Source of the DNA: Bathynomus jamesi
Lineage: Eukaryota; Arthropoda; Malacostraca; Isopoda; Cirolanidae
Assembly (NCBI GenBank): GCA_023014485.1
Contig: JAJOZX010000090.1
Coordinates: 697,501-761,500 of the forward strand
Length of the DNA: 64,000 nucleotides
Reading direction: 5' to 3'
In this document: positions 33,603-43,269 of the stretch, piece after piece
Numbering within the stretch: the first letter of the stretch is position 1
Layout of the letters: every line of letters begins with the position of its first letter
The notes under the pieces: generated by a model
The model's database searches: none
What the model saw: only the letters and a program-made list of their open reading frames with translations
Told to the model about the DNA's origin: nothing
Made by a program: the position numbers and the translations under genes

Positions 33603-33610
33603 ATATGAAA

Positions 33611-33813
33611 GAATCACCTGAAGATCAGGGCCTCCAACCTTCGTTAGTGAGCCTTATAAGGCTAACTAACGAAAATATCACGACTTAACCTAGCTAATCG
33701 TCAAGGGCGTACAATTGACCTAACGATTGGTTAGGTTAAAGCGTGATATTTTCGTTAGTTAGCCTTATAAAGCTAACTAACGAAGGCTGGGGGCCCTGAT
33801 CTTCAGATGATCC
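33611..33813. mobile_element. Foldback MITE family M, copy 1
   Basis: Almost fully palindromic. Ends are (G)GATCACCTGAAGATCAGGG and complement. The arms include AACTAACGAAAATATCACGA. Flanks ATATGAAA / ATATGAAG support an 8-bp duplication. Related copies lie at 46114, 50799 and 62801. Confidence 0.85.
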
Positions 33814-33837
33814 ATATGAAGCAATAGTACAATAACA

Positions 33838-34060
33838 ACAACAACAACAACAACAACACAATAATAATAATAATAATAATAATATAATAATATCAATATT
33901 ACAATTTATTATGGTATTTACACGTGCTAATGACGTACTTCAGGGGCAACAGGAAACATATACAGTATATACATACATACACGTACATGTAACAAACACA
34001 TACACGTACATACCTACATATATTCCTATACATTACCTACACACATACACGTATATACAT
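33838..34060. repeat. (CAA)n, (TAA)n and (TACA)n microsatellites
   Basis: CAA units at 33838-33858, TAA units at 33862-33890, and TACATACACG-like units at 33960-34060. Confidence 0.85.
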
Positions 34061-34072
34061 ATTTATATGTAT

Positions 34073-34330
34073 AGAGGAGGAAAAATTGTAGACACCAATC
34101 GACAAGGAAATACTCCTCGGGGGATACGTTAGGCATGAGACAGGGAGTGCTGGAACTCCCGTTTCTCCTGTCACTGTCCTCATCAGCTGATCTATTTACG
34201 TGTCTCATCTACCCTATGAACAGTCGAGCATGCTCTCAAACACACGCTTCTTCCTCTATTCCTCACATTCCTCACTACACATACATGCATATCTACACAT
34301 GCATGCACACTACACAATCTTTTCAAAATA
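34073..34330. repeat. Dispersed repeat Y copy 2
   Basis: Matches 20645-20890 over its length and directly precedes a LINE-B fragment. At the first copy a LINE-B 3' fragment is also nearby. Confidence 0.7.
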
Positions 34331-34334
34331 AAAA

Positions 34335-34868
34335 ATAACATTATAAGGACTTTTACGTCTAAGATAGAGGAAACGGAAGGTGAAGACTACTGGTCTCGAC
34401 TACAATCCCTGGAACTCTACTCTCTTGAAAGAAGGCGAGAGCGGTACACAATAATATACATATGGAACATACTTGAGGGCTCTGTCCCTAACCTCAGAAA
34501 TGAAATAGAAACAAACTGGAATGAGAGAAGAGGCAGATTTTGTACGGTCCCAGCTGCGGTGGGACAAGGAGCCATGAAAACGAGGATGGAAAATACCCTC
34601 AGAATACGGGGCCCAAAGCTTTTCAATGTCCTTCCAAAAGAAGTGAGGAATCTCCAGCACACCAACCTGAATAACTTCAAGAACCAGCTGGACAGATTCT
34701 TGTGCAAAGTCCTGACCAGCCATGCGTGGCTGGCTACGAGGGCAGGAGGCGATCAGAGAGCAATTCCCTCCTTCACCAAGTCCAGCAAATGAGGCGGGAT
34801 GCTGCAGAAGGGTCGACCGCAGGTCGATCCTGAACCGTCGTTCAAACTCAAACTCAACAAAAGTAAGA
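34335..34868 (+). pseudogene. LINE-B ORF2 C-terminus, copy 1
   Basis: Reads FTSKIEETEGEDYWSRLQSL, LERRRERYTIIYIWNILEG, NTLRIRGPKLFNVLPKEVRN and FKNQLDRFLCKV, the region downstream of the RT palm in CR1/L2-type LINEs. The 3' UTR contains TCGACCGCAGGTCGA and ends near AACAAAAGTAAG. It is 5'-truncated. A longer copy follows head-to-tail. Confidence 0.8.
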
Positions 34869-34869
34869 T

Positions 34870-35980
34870 ATGTAAGAACGCAAAGACTGGTGGTAAACAG
34901 AGTTAAATCCGAAGTCTCAGAAGTCGTGAGCTCTGTCCTATAAGGGACAGTATTAGCTCTCTTGCTGTTCATAATAATAATTGCAGATATTGATGCAGAT
35001 ATTAAAGACAGTATTGCATCATGCTTCGCGGATGACACAAAGATATGTAAGGAAATATTGAACGAAGATGACATAAGAAAGTTACAAAACGACATTGAAA
35101 CATTATTCCAGTGGGCAGAAGACAACAATATGAAGTTCAACGAAGAAAAATTCCAACTTCTAAGATATGGTAATAACAAAGAGCTACAGGAAAAAGGGTA
35201 CAAAACTATGCAAGCCAAACAGATAACACCAAATCCACAAGTCAGGGATCTTGGAGTAATAATGTCGTCGGATGCAGAATTCAAAGAGCACTATAAAATC
35301 AAAATCACAACGGCTAGGAAAATGATGGGAATCATCTGGAGGAGCTTCCGCAGCAGAAAAGCAACCATCATGCTCAAATTATGGAAGAGTCTAGTCCTAC
35401 CAGTAATTGAGTACTGCTCAGTACTCACAAGGCCACACAGAAAACGAGACATTGCGAACATTGAAGCTATACAAAGGACATTTACGTCTAAGATAGAGGA
35501 AACGGAAAGTGAAGACTACTGGTCTCGACTACAATCCCTGGAACTCTACTCTCTCGAAAGAAGGCGAGAGCGGTACACAATAATATACATATGGAAAATA
35601 CTTGAGACAAGTTGAGAGCTCTGTCCCTAACCTTAGAAATGAAATAGAAACAAACTGGAATGAGAGAAGAGGCAGATTTTGTAAGGTCCCAGCTGCGGTG
35701 GGACAAGGGGCCATGAAAACGAGGATGGAAAATACACTCAGAATACGGGACCCAAAGCTTTTCAATGTCTTTTCAAAAGAAGTGAGGAATCTCCAGCACA
35801 CCGACCTGAATAACTTCAAGAACCAGCTGGACAGATTCCTGTGCAAAGTCCCTGAGCAGCCATGTGTGGCTGGCTAAGGGCAGGAGGAGATCAGACAGCA
35901 ATTCCCTCCTTCACCAAATCTCGCAAATGAGGCGGGATGCTGCAGAGGGGTCAACCGCAAACTCAACAAAAGTAAACAAA
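34870..35980 (+). pseudogene. LINE-B reverse transcriptase fragment, copy 2
   Basis: Starts within the palm (VVSSVL*GTVLALLLFIII), with a stop in place of the usual QG. The catalytic CFADDTKICKEI follows, then NNMKFNEEKFQLLRYGNN, VRDLGVIMSSDAEF, LWKSLVLPVIEYCSV and AIQRTFTSKIEE. A frameshift at 35613 moves the end (NLRNEIETNWNERRGR, FKNQLDRFLCKV) into another frame. The 3' end has two ACAAAAGTA units before (AT)n, like short tandem termini of related LINEs. CR1/L2 affinity is inferred from motif layout. Confidence 0.85.
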
Positions 35981-35982
35981 AG

Positions 35983-35986
<4 letters not shown>

Positions 35987-36045
<59 letters not shown>
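35987..36045. repeat. (AT)n microsatellite
   Basis: Pure TA tract at the LINE-B 3' end. 36046-36270 beyond it shows no gene. Confidence 0.95.
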
Positions 36046-36048
<3 letters not shown>

Positions 36049-36275
36049 CCCAATATACATTCAGATAAATATACCTTTATATATCTACATAATATAAAAC
36101 TGTTATTTACAAGCAAATGTTATGCCATACTGGCAGAAGTGAGTTATTTGGTAAATCTTATTAGATAAGGCAGAGAAGTGAGGTTATTTACATTGGTTTT
36201 AATGATATACAGACGGAGAAAAAAAAGTACATACAGATTTTTCGGAGTAATCTGCAAACATGTCTATAGAATAAT

Positions 36276-36505
36276 CTGGGCACTTGCGTTTTTTTGCGCG
36301 TTTTTTTGCGGTACTGCGGTACTGCGGTACTACTACCGCACTACCAAACCGGTACCGCATAACGCAGTACCGCAAAGGATCGCTGAAAGTACAGCAGTAC
36401 CGCTACCGCATTCAAATTTCCCGCGGTACTTTCCGCGGTACCGACCAACACGGTAGTACCGCAGTACCGCAGTACCGCAAAAAAAACCGCAAGTGCCCAG
36501 CTCTG
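36276..36505. mobile_element. hAT-type MITE with GCGGTACT repeats
   Basis: Ends CTGGGCACTTGCG and complement CGCAAGTGCCCAG, followed on the right by CTCTG, so the full end was probably CAGAGCTGGGC. Inside are many GCGGTACT / AGTACCGC units in both orientations. Frames across it are simple-repeat translations. Confidence 0.7.
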
Positions 36506-36579
36506 CGAGTATAGATACATATAGTTTGAATATTCAGAAAAGAATACATATTCACATAACTACACATAATTACATAGAT

Positions 36580-36811
36580 CAGCGGTTCTCAAACTTTTTC
36601 TTTTTCTGTACCCCTTGAATTCTTTCACGGGATTTTCTGGATTTTCGAGAGATAGACGATTTTTACTTTCTTTAAGACCGTGTGACTCGTGGCCGTTCGT
36701 TAATCGTATATAAAATTAAAAGGGTTAGAGTTTCAGGACCCCTTCGCGTACCCCTTAAGATTCCCTCGCGTACCCCTGGGGGTACGCCGTACACCAGTTT
36801 GAGAACTACTG
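36580..36811. mobile_element. hAT MITE (CAGCGGTTCTCAAAC)
   Basis: Inverted ends CAGCGGTTCTCAAAC / GTTTGAGAACTACTG. Flanks ACATAGAT and ACATAGAG give a 7/8 match, a hAT duplication. Internally it carries the phrases GTACCCCTTGAA and GTACCCCTTAAG. Confidence 0.75.
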
Positions 36812-37064
36812 ACATAGAGGTATTCAGCTAAAATTACACGTTCGTATTTGTTGGGATATAAGAGGCCAAAAATATTAAATATTAAATAATTAAATATCGA
36901 ATATTAATTAAATAGCTTGCTAAGTGAGTATCTTAACAACCTTAGATACCTTGACCTTGCCCCTATTTAGTTTTATCTTACCTTTATTACCTTTTTGTTT
37001 TTGTTTTGTTATATAAGAATATAGATTAAGTTTTTATTATGGAAATAACGGATTAAAGTATTAT
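36812..37064. other. No recognised gene
   Basis: AT-rich non-coding sequence without recognisable motifs. Confidence 0.5.
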
Positions 37065-37452
37065 GGCTTGTATGAGTTGATGAATTTGTCTTTCAGTTTT
37101 CTTTGGAAGATTTTTAATGTTCTAGATTGTTTTATCTCTTGATCGAGGGTGTTCCAAAGGTTTGGTCCTGGGGAAGATAAGGAAGGATCTAGTTGCACAG
37201 TCTCGAGTGCAATTGTTTTCTGATGTACGTGTTTGATTGTCGTGTTTTAAAGTGATGTTGTGTTTGGGAAACTAATATTTTGTTTTGGATGAAATCTGAC
37301 GCAGTATTATGGACGATTTGATACATATATGAGGCAATGTTGAGTTTGTAGATTTGTACTAGTTTGAGAATTTTTAATTCGCCCCTCGCATAAATCAAGC
37401 ATAATGAAAGTACAGATAAAACTATATTTTCATTATGCTTGTTCGACTTATA

Positions 37453-37892
37453 CGAGGGGCAGTACGAAAGTAATGCCTCCTATTTTATTTCTCACTAAAT
37501 ATGATTCCAATTACAAAGAAAAATTACAGGAAATATGCATACATACGTGGCAAATATAAAGTAAATATAGTAAATAAATAAAAAAATATATATATATACA
37601 TATAGGGTGATCAAAAAGTCGATGTGCACCTATATTACTCTGAGAGACAAAAGTGCATACATACAAGAAGTTAGATATTTTAATAAAAAATTATACGATA
37701 TCGTGCAATATTACAGTAACACAAATTGCACGATATCGTATAATTTTTTATTAAAATATCTAACTTCTTGTATGTATGCACTTTTGTCTCTCAGAGTAAT
37801 ATAGGTGCACATCGACTTTTTGATCACCCTGTATAAAACTAAAGCAAATATAAACTGAAAAATAAGAGGCATTACTTTCGTACCGGCCCTTG
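37453..37892. mobile_element. Mariner-type MITE inside LINE-F
   Basis: Ends GGTACGAAAGTAATGCCTC-like on both sides with TA at 37451-37452 and 37893-37894. The AAAGTAATGCCTCC terminus is typical of mariner-derived elements. It splits LINE-F and itself contains the foldback at 37603-37831. Just left of it (37381-37452) an extra inverted AAGCATAATGAAA pair forms a hairpin. Confidence 0.75.
37603..37831. mobile_element. Near-perfect foldback element, ~105-bp arms
   Basis: AGGGTGATCAAAAAGTCGAT and its complement form the ends. The arms pair base for base to a short centre around 37717 (TTACAGTAACAC). TA flanks suggest a Tc1/mariner-type MITE, nested in the mariner MITE. Confidence 0.85.
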
Positions 37893-38268
37893 TAGATTTT
37901 CCTAATTATTCTTTTCTGAATTACTACCAGTGGCTGTAAAGAATACTGACGGACACTTTCGTAAGAACTAATGCAGTATTGTAGGTGTGGGTATACCATG
38001 GTCAAGTATATGCACCAAAGAATTTGTTTGGGAGTGCTGCACCTGCTTTCGTAATTATGAATGAGACCTTGGCTAATTTGTTGCATAGAACTTCAGTGTG
38101 TTCTCTGAATGAAAGGTTTGAATCGATGGTAATTCCTAGAAGTTTAGCCGATTGCACTCGCTGAACAGGGACTAATTTATGCGTAGGTTTAGAGGAGGCA
38201 ACGATTTCTTTTTTGTGATGACTATAAGCTCTTTTTTTAATATTTGAGGATAGTTTGTTGGCGTTTAG

Positions 38269-38275
<7 letters not shown>

Positions 38276-38306
<31 letters not shown>
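38276..38306. repeat. (TA)n microsatellite
   Basis: Separates LINE-F from the hAT MITE at 38307. Confidence 0.95.
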
Positions 38307-38309
<3 letters not shown>

Positions 38310-38852
38310 TGGTGTAGTGCTAAATAAAGAAGTGGGGGAACGCATTTTGAAAGTGTTACTCAGATGCGATGGGGGCAATGGCGAGCGCGGCGAGCCTATA
38401 CAGCTGGGGGTCCGGGGTCACTGTAAGCCCCCCGGGAAATCTTTTGAAATCTGACCAATTTCAGGGATATTTTGAGGTCATATGCACTGGATATTAGGAT
38501 ATATTCCAAGGTTGAACATGCAGTATTTCCAGTGTCATTAGATATACGACATCCAGTACGATCAATAAAAATAGCTAACAACTGGAATGATTAACTAAAA
38601 AAAAGTTAACAACTGGTACGCCGTGGTGACTGTTCATCAGATCTTTATAGGCTAGCATTGCCTCAGTCGAAGCTAAAAGAAATGAAACAGTTAATGATTC
38701 TTTCTCATATTTCTTCTAGGGGTGGAAATTAAAATTTCATGACGTTAGAGAATAAGTTCGGATTTATTTGAAATAGTGAGGGAACGCCGTTCCGTCTACC
38801 AAAAAAGTAAGGGAACGCCGTTCCCACGCGTTCCCACAGCACTACACCACTG
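38307..38852. mobile_element. hAT MITE (CAGTGGTGTAGTGCT)
   Basis: 546 bp with ends CAGTGGTGTAGTGCT and complement AGCACTACACCACTG. It has (TA)n on the left, and (TG)n then (TA)n on the right. GGGAACGCCGTTCC repeats lie near the right end. Non-coding. Confidence 0.8.
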
Positions 38853-38864
38853 TGTGTGTATATA

Positions 38865-38909
<45 letters not shown>

Positions 38910-39113
38910 TTTTGACTGTATATTAGTCACTCGTATAATTTACTGACGGTCTGGAGGATGGAAATATGTTTGTAGTTTGACCGGAAAGTTTTAGCTCCTT
39001 CATTTATAAATAGGGCATACTCTAGCCCTTTGTGGGCAGTCTGGGAAGCCATCATTCTGAATGGATAGGTTTATGAGCGTTGAGTGCTTGGGCACAATTA
39101 ATTTGCGCAATCT

Positions 39114-39156
<43 letters not shown>

Positions 39157-39686
39157 AATATTATTATAAATAATAATAATAGTAATAATAATAATAATAA
39201 TAATAATATTTTAGATAATACTGAAATAGGAACTTAATTATAGTAATAATGGTGGTAGTGAACTTAAACATAAGTAGGAGCTAATGAAGTACATCTTTAG
39301 TGATTTTCAAAATACATTTAATAATGAAATGTTTCTAATATTTATAGGAACGACATTCCATACATTTCCTTTGAATCTGTTTACAATAAAAACAAATCAA
39401 TAGAACAATCGCCAGATCAAATCGACAGAGAATCATCATTTCCGGCGATATTTTAATGAATTTGACAGCAACACAAAACAATTAGTGAAACCACTTTAGC
39501 TTCGGTGAGTCGCGAAATTATCTAACAATGACTTTAGGAATGGAAAAATTGTATTTATTTTAATCATTTTCATTTCATATGAAATTAAATAAGTTCATTT
39601 ATATAACATTTTATTTATATAAACATTTATATACATTTATTTTGATACATCCGACTCCATTGAACCCTTTTCTACGGTCCCGGCAA
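38853..39686. other. Microsatellites and unrecognised sequence
   Basis: (TA)n 38862-38905, (TAA)n 39116-39207, otherwise non-coding and AT-rich without motifs. Confidence 0.6.
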
Positions 39687-39985
39687 AAATCGGTAATCAT
39701 GTAGTTTAATGTCGCAAATTAGGTAGGTCTACTTTTATTACCGTGTTTAAGTCACAAATTGTTTTTGTTTTTATTTTTTAGTTTATAGGTTAGGTTACGT
39801 TAGGTTTTTAAGGTTAGGTTAGATTTTTTAGGTTAGGTTAGATTTTTTAGGTTAGGTTAGATTTTTAAGGTTAGGTTAGGTTTTTAAGGTTAGGTTAGTT
39901 TTTTTATATCAATAATTTGCGACATTAAAAAATTTCCTGGACGAAGTTACGACGTCAAACTACAAGATTATCCAAAAATTATATA
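39687..39985. mobile_element. Inverted-repeat element with TTAGG-like core
   Basis: TAATCATGTAGTTTAATGTCG near 39694 is mirrored by the complement of CGACGTCAAACTACAAGATTA near 39950. Between them GGTTAGGTTAG units (39785-39898) recur in TTTTTAAGG spacers. This looks like a MITE carrying telomere-like repeats. Confidence 0.5.
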
Positions 39986-40278
39986 TTTATAACGGATTTT
40001 TTTTCAGTTTCGTGCCCAGTTTTCCATTATGGAAAGGCACCGGACGGTTTTAATAAAACGCGATGGTCTTACAACTTAATCCTCTGGTGACTTTTGGGGA
40101 CCTGTTTGCTCAGTTAAATAAATGGAAATGGAGTTAAAAACGAGTCCATTTCAGGACAAAAATGCATCGATTTTTGAAAATTAGTGCAATATTCCTTTTA
40201 AAGCTCAATTATCATGCATGACTGAAAAAGGAGCCTGTCAAATAGTTATCAGCTCTGTTATCAGTCCCGATAGTAGTC
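39986..40278. other. No recognised gene
   Basis: Non-coding stretch ending in (TA)n at 40279-40302. No motif found. Confidence 0.5.
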
Positions 40279-40304
40279 AGTATATATATATATATATATA
40301 TAAA

Positions 40305-40485
40305 TGCAAACCACAAGGAGAAAGAAAAATTATTCCAAGGCCTTTCGTGTATTCAGAAGTACACCTCGTTTAGTCTCATTCCCTGACGAGGTGTACTTCT
40401 GAATACACGAAAGGCCTTGGAATCATTTTCCTTTTTCCTTGTTGGTTTGCATCATTCATTCATTTCACGTGTTTAATTGTGAAAT
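40305..40485. mobile_element. Penelope-type foldback with hammerhead-like core
   Basis: Inverted arms TGCAAACCACAAGGAGAAAG.. (40305-40369) and 40386-40451, then tail hairpin ATTTCAC...GTGAAAT at 40462-40485. (TA)n on both sides. Same design as the elements at 28685 and 60648 but with different sequence. Confidence 0.7.
40383..40412 (+). ncRNA. Hammerhead-like motif
   Basis: CTGACGA (40383-40389) fits CUGANGA exactly. One base follows, then a 5-bp stem GTGTA/TACAC with an 8-base loop, then GAAA (40409-40412). The inverted arm holds the complement. Confidence 0.5.
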
Positions 40486-40492
40486 TCATCCC

Positions 40493-40517
<25 letters not shown>

Positions 40518-40523
<6 letters not shown>

Positions 40524-41339
40524 TGATTCTTACTTGATGGCTTCGAACAACGGTTGAGGATCGATCTGCAGTCGACTCCTCTGCAGCATCCTGTTTCATT
40601 TGCGGGATTGGTAGAGAAGAGTAGCAGCTTTCCACTTTCATCCTGCCCTCGTAGCCAACTACGAATAGCTTGTCAGAAACTTTGCACAAGAACCTGTCCA
40701 GTTCGTTCTTGAAATTATTCAGGTTGGCATGCTGGCCATTCCTCAGTTCTTTCGACAGGACTTTGAAGAGTCTGGGGTCTCGTATTCTGAGGGTATTTTC
40801 TACCTTCGTTTTCATGGTCCTCTCTGTCCCACCGCAGTTGGGACAGTGCAGAACCTGCCTCTTCTCTCATACCATACCAGTGTGTTTGTATTTCACTTCT
40901 AAAATTTTGGAGAGATCCCTCGAGTATTTTTCATGTGTAAATTACTGTGCATCGCTCACGTCTTCTTTCCAGGGAGTAAAGTTTCAGGACTTGTAATCTA
41001 GACTAGTAGTCTTCATCTTTCGTTTCCTCTATTTTAGACGTTAAAGTCCTTTGTATGGCTTCTATATTTGCATTCTCTTTTTCTGTATGGGTTTTGAGTA
41101 CTAAGCAATATTCAATTGAAGGGCAAAAAGGAAAGTCTGCTACATGACGTTTCAGGGACGTGACTATAGCAGACTTTCTCTATTTGCCTTTCAATTACTG
41201 ATAGGGCTAAACTCTTCCATAATTTTAGTATGATGTTCACTTTTCGGCTGTAGAAGTTCTTCCAAATAATTCTCCTTATTTTTCTAGCTATTGCAATTTT
41301 TATGTTGTACTGTTCCCTGAGTTCATCATCCGATAACAT
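40518..41339 (-). pseudogene. LINE-B ORF2 fragment, copy 3
   Basis: Minus strand: EQYNIKIAIARKIRRIIWKN, LKLWKSLALSVIE, then after a small insertion (41118-41190) the frame-shifted remainder, and NTLRIRDPRLFKVLSKELRN, FKNELDRFLCKVS. It aligns with copies at 34335 and 34870, then the 3' UTR against (TA)n. More diverged than the other two. Confidence 0.8.
41118..41190. mobile_element. Miniature foldback insertion in LINE-B
   Basis: 73 bp with inverted ends around AAAGTCTGCTA / TAGCAGACTTT. TCAATT on both sides (41112-41117, 41191-41196) looks like a duplication. It interrupts the LINE frame between Glu and Tyr of VIEYC. Confidence 0.65.
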
Positions 41340-41344
41340 TATTA

Positions 41345-41799
41345 TTATTATGTTTTCTGCTACCTTGATTTCCTCCGCGTTTATTTTGTGGATGAATAAT
41401 TGTTTTAGGTCTAGTTTTATTTCGTGTAGCTATTTCTCTGGCCTGAGTCTCCCTTCTTCAGTTTTGCATCCATGGATATATTTTCCGGTTTGTTTTCATT
41501 GTCTAAATAGTAAATACTGTTTCTACATTTGTTCAAAACTTGAAACCCTATTTAATTCTTCAAATATTCTTTCTATCTCTCCAGGACGAACTTTTGGTCA
41601 ACTGATTTCAAATTGTATTTATATCGATTAGTGTATGATCAGAAAAATTGGTTTGTGCTATTATTGTCATTGTTATTTGTCAAATTAAATCCAAAATGTT
41701 TCAGCGAGATTTTGTGTATAAACTTAATGGAGGAAATGTAATAATTTTAAGCAAGATTGTACAACGTCTGCTTTTTATCATATATTTTTCGCCTGACCT
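41345..41799. other. No recognised gene
   Basis: Includes a short (ATT)n at 41339-41350. Possibly more LINE-B upstream sequence, but no motif could be read. Confidence 0.4.
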
Positions 41800-42690
41800 A
41801 GACTTTAGTTATAATGGTCTGTTCAAGAGAAGGCTAATCTCGTTAGATGGGTTCACGAATGTAGATCAATCGTTACAGCTCAAAGACGATTTACGTGTGA
41901 ATTAAACAAAGCAGCACCACACAGAAATCTTATCCGAGTGTGGGTAAAGAGTTTACTATAGAAGGAAGTGTCCAAAAGGGAAATTTCCAGGTAGACCATG
42001 AAATTCTTCAGAAAGAGTCAATGCTGTTCACGAACCATTCCTAAGAAGCCCTAAGAAGTCACTATGGAGAGCAGCAGCTGACTTAAACATCCCATACCCT
42101 TATGTCCATAAAATCATACACAAAATTTTAAAATTCAGGTCCTACAAGATACAGGTTGCTCACCAACTTCACGAGGAAGATTACGTAACAAGACTTAACA
42201 GCTGTTAAGAATTTATCGAAAGGATTGAAACTGATGCTCGCTTTCTTTCAGATCTCATTTTTAACGACTAGGCAACTTTCTATACCTCTGGTAGATTAAA
42301 CTGCTATGACCGCAGGATCTAGAGAGAAAAAAATTCTACATGACACATGAACGTGAGAGAGATTCGCCAAAAGTTAACGTTTGGTTGGTTCACTTTGTTC
42401 GTACTGTGTGCACTAGATGGCCAGCTCGTTTTCCGAAGGTATCACAACAACCAAGAGATATTATGACCTAAAAATGCGCACCAGAGATGTCGTAACATCA
42501 GTTTTTGTAACTGTTTTCACTGAATTAGAGGGCAAATTTCGTTCAGTTATTGAAAGTGATAGAAGGCATGTGGATATTTACTAAATATCTGATATAAAAC
42601 CTGATACATTACTGAATCAAATGCCCCTTAAATTTTCCGAATGTATCACTTCAATAAATAGTCATTACAATTTCTTTTTTACACCAGTCA
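41800..42690 (+). pseudogene. DUF4817-type mariner-like transposase, heavily decayed
   Basis: Readable blocks in mixed frames: NKAAPHRNLIRVWVKSL, SLWRAAADLNIPYPYVHKII, LKFRSYKIQVAHQLHEEDY, EFIERIETDARFLSDLIFND (the usual catalytic Asp context, F-N/S-D-E-A), RFAKS then KVNVWLVHF-like, and near the end RSVIESDRRHVDIY. These match the order of the insect and crustacean mariner-like proteins carrying DUF4817. No terminal repeats were found. Many stops. Confidence 0.65.
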
Positions 42691-43048
42691 TTTAAATACA
42701 ACCTGTATATATATTATTTTCAGTTAATTCACACTTAGAATTTTTGTTCTTCCACTTCAGTAAAAGGGTTATTTTATGTAAACACTCCAGAAAATGATTT
42801 GGAAGATGCTGTAACTGAGAGGAAACAAAATCTTTGCTCTGGTATCGAGCCTCGAAGCTCTTTCGTTGAACGATTCGGGATTACACCTTTTCGATCTCCT
42901 TTTTTGACCATGGCGATGAGAGACCTTTTGACTCAGAGCTTTCCATACTTTGTTCGTACAACTGCTCTGTTTAAAAGAGACGAAATACATAAGTAATTTT
43001 AGGAAATCAATTAGGATAATGTCTACAGTAGGACAGTAGAAACTACGG
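42691..43048. other. No recognised gene
   Basis: A 65-codon frame at 42799 has no recognisable domain and is probably chance. Confidence 0.5.
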
Positions 43049-43261
43049 CAGAGCTTTCCAAACTGGTGTGTCGCGACACATTAGTGTTTTTTGTATTTTG
43101 AAAATTTTGACTTTTCTATCAACAAAATCGGCTACAAGATAAACCACCTACTGAAAAATGATCTGATATTTGATATTTGATAACAAAAATTAATTAATGT
43201 GTCGTGAAAATTTTTATGCTTAAATAGTGTGTCGCCAACGTGAAAAGTTTGGAAAGCTCTG
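43049..43261. mobile_element. hAT MITE with perfect 8-bp TSD
   Basis: 213 bp with ends CAGAGCTTTCCAAACT and complement. AACTACGG is duplicated at 43041-43048 and 43262-43269. TGTGTCGCGACACA-like inner repeats also occur. Non-coding. Confidence 0.88.
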
Positions 43262-43269
43262 AACTACGG

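Larger units (their letters stand above)
37065..38275 (-). pseudogene. LINE-F reverse transcriptase C-terminus
   Basis: On the minus strand: WLNANKLSSNIKK, AKLLGITIDSNLSFREHTE, CNKLAKVSFIITKAGAALP, TMVYPHLQYCISSYESV, QKRIIRKIYKG, then after the inserted MITE GELKILKLVQIYKLNIASYM, and SPGPNLWNTLDQEIKQS near the stop. This order is the thumb and C-terminal part of jockey/CR1-like LINE RTs, after the palm. Several frame changes are present, and the element is cut at (TA)n on the 5' side. Confidence 0.75.

Noticed and set aside
33838..34060. CRISPR-like spacing of short repeats
   Set aside because: These are simple CAA, TAA and TACA microsatellites without unique spacers, in an evidently eukaryotic sequence.
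36178..36514. Open frames of 76-92 codons across the GCGGTACT-rich region
   Set aside because: The sequence is an inverted-repeat MITE with octamer repeats, so the frames are repeat translations.
42799..42996. 65-codon open frame with matching antisense frame
   Set aside because: No motif, and both strands are open over the same interval, typical of chance.
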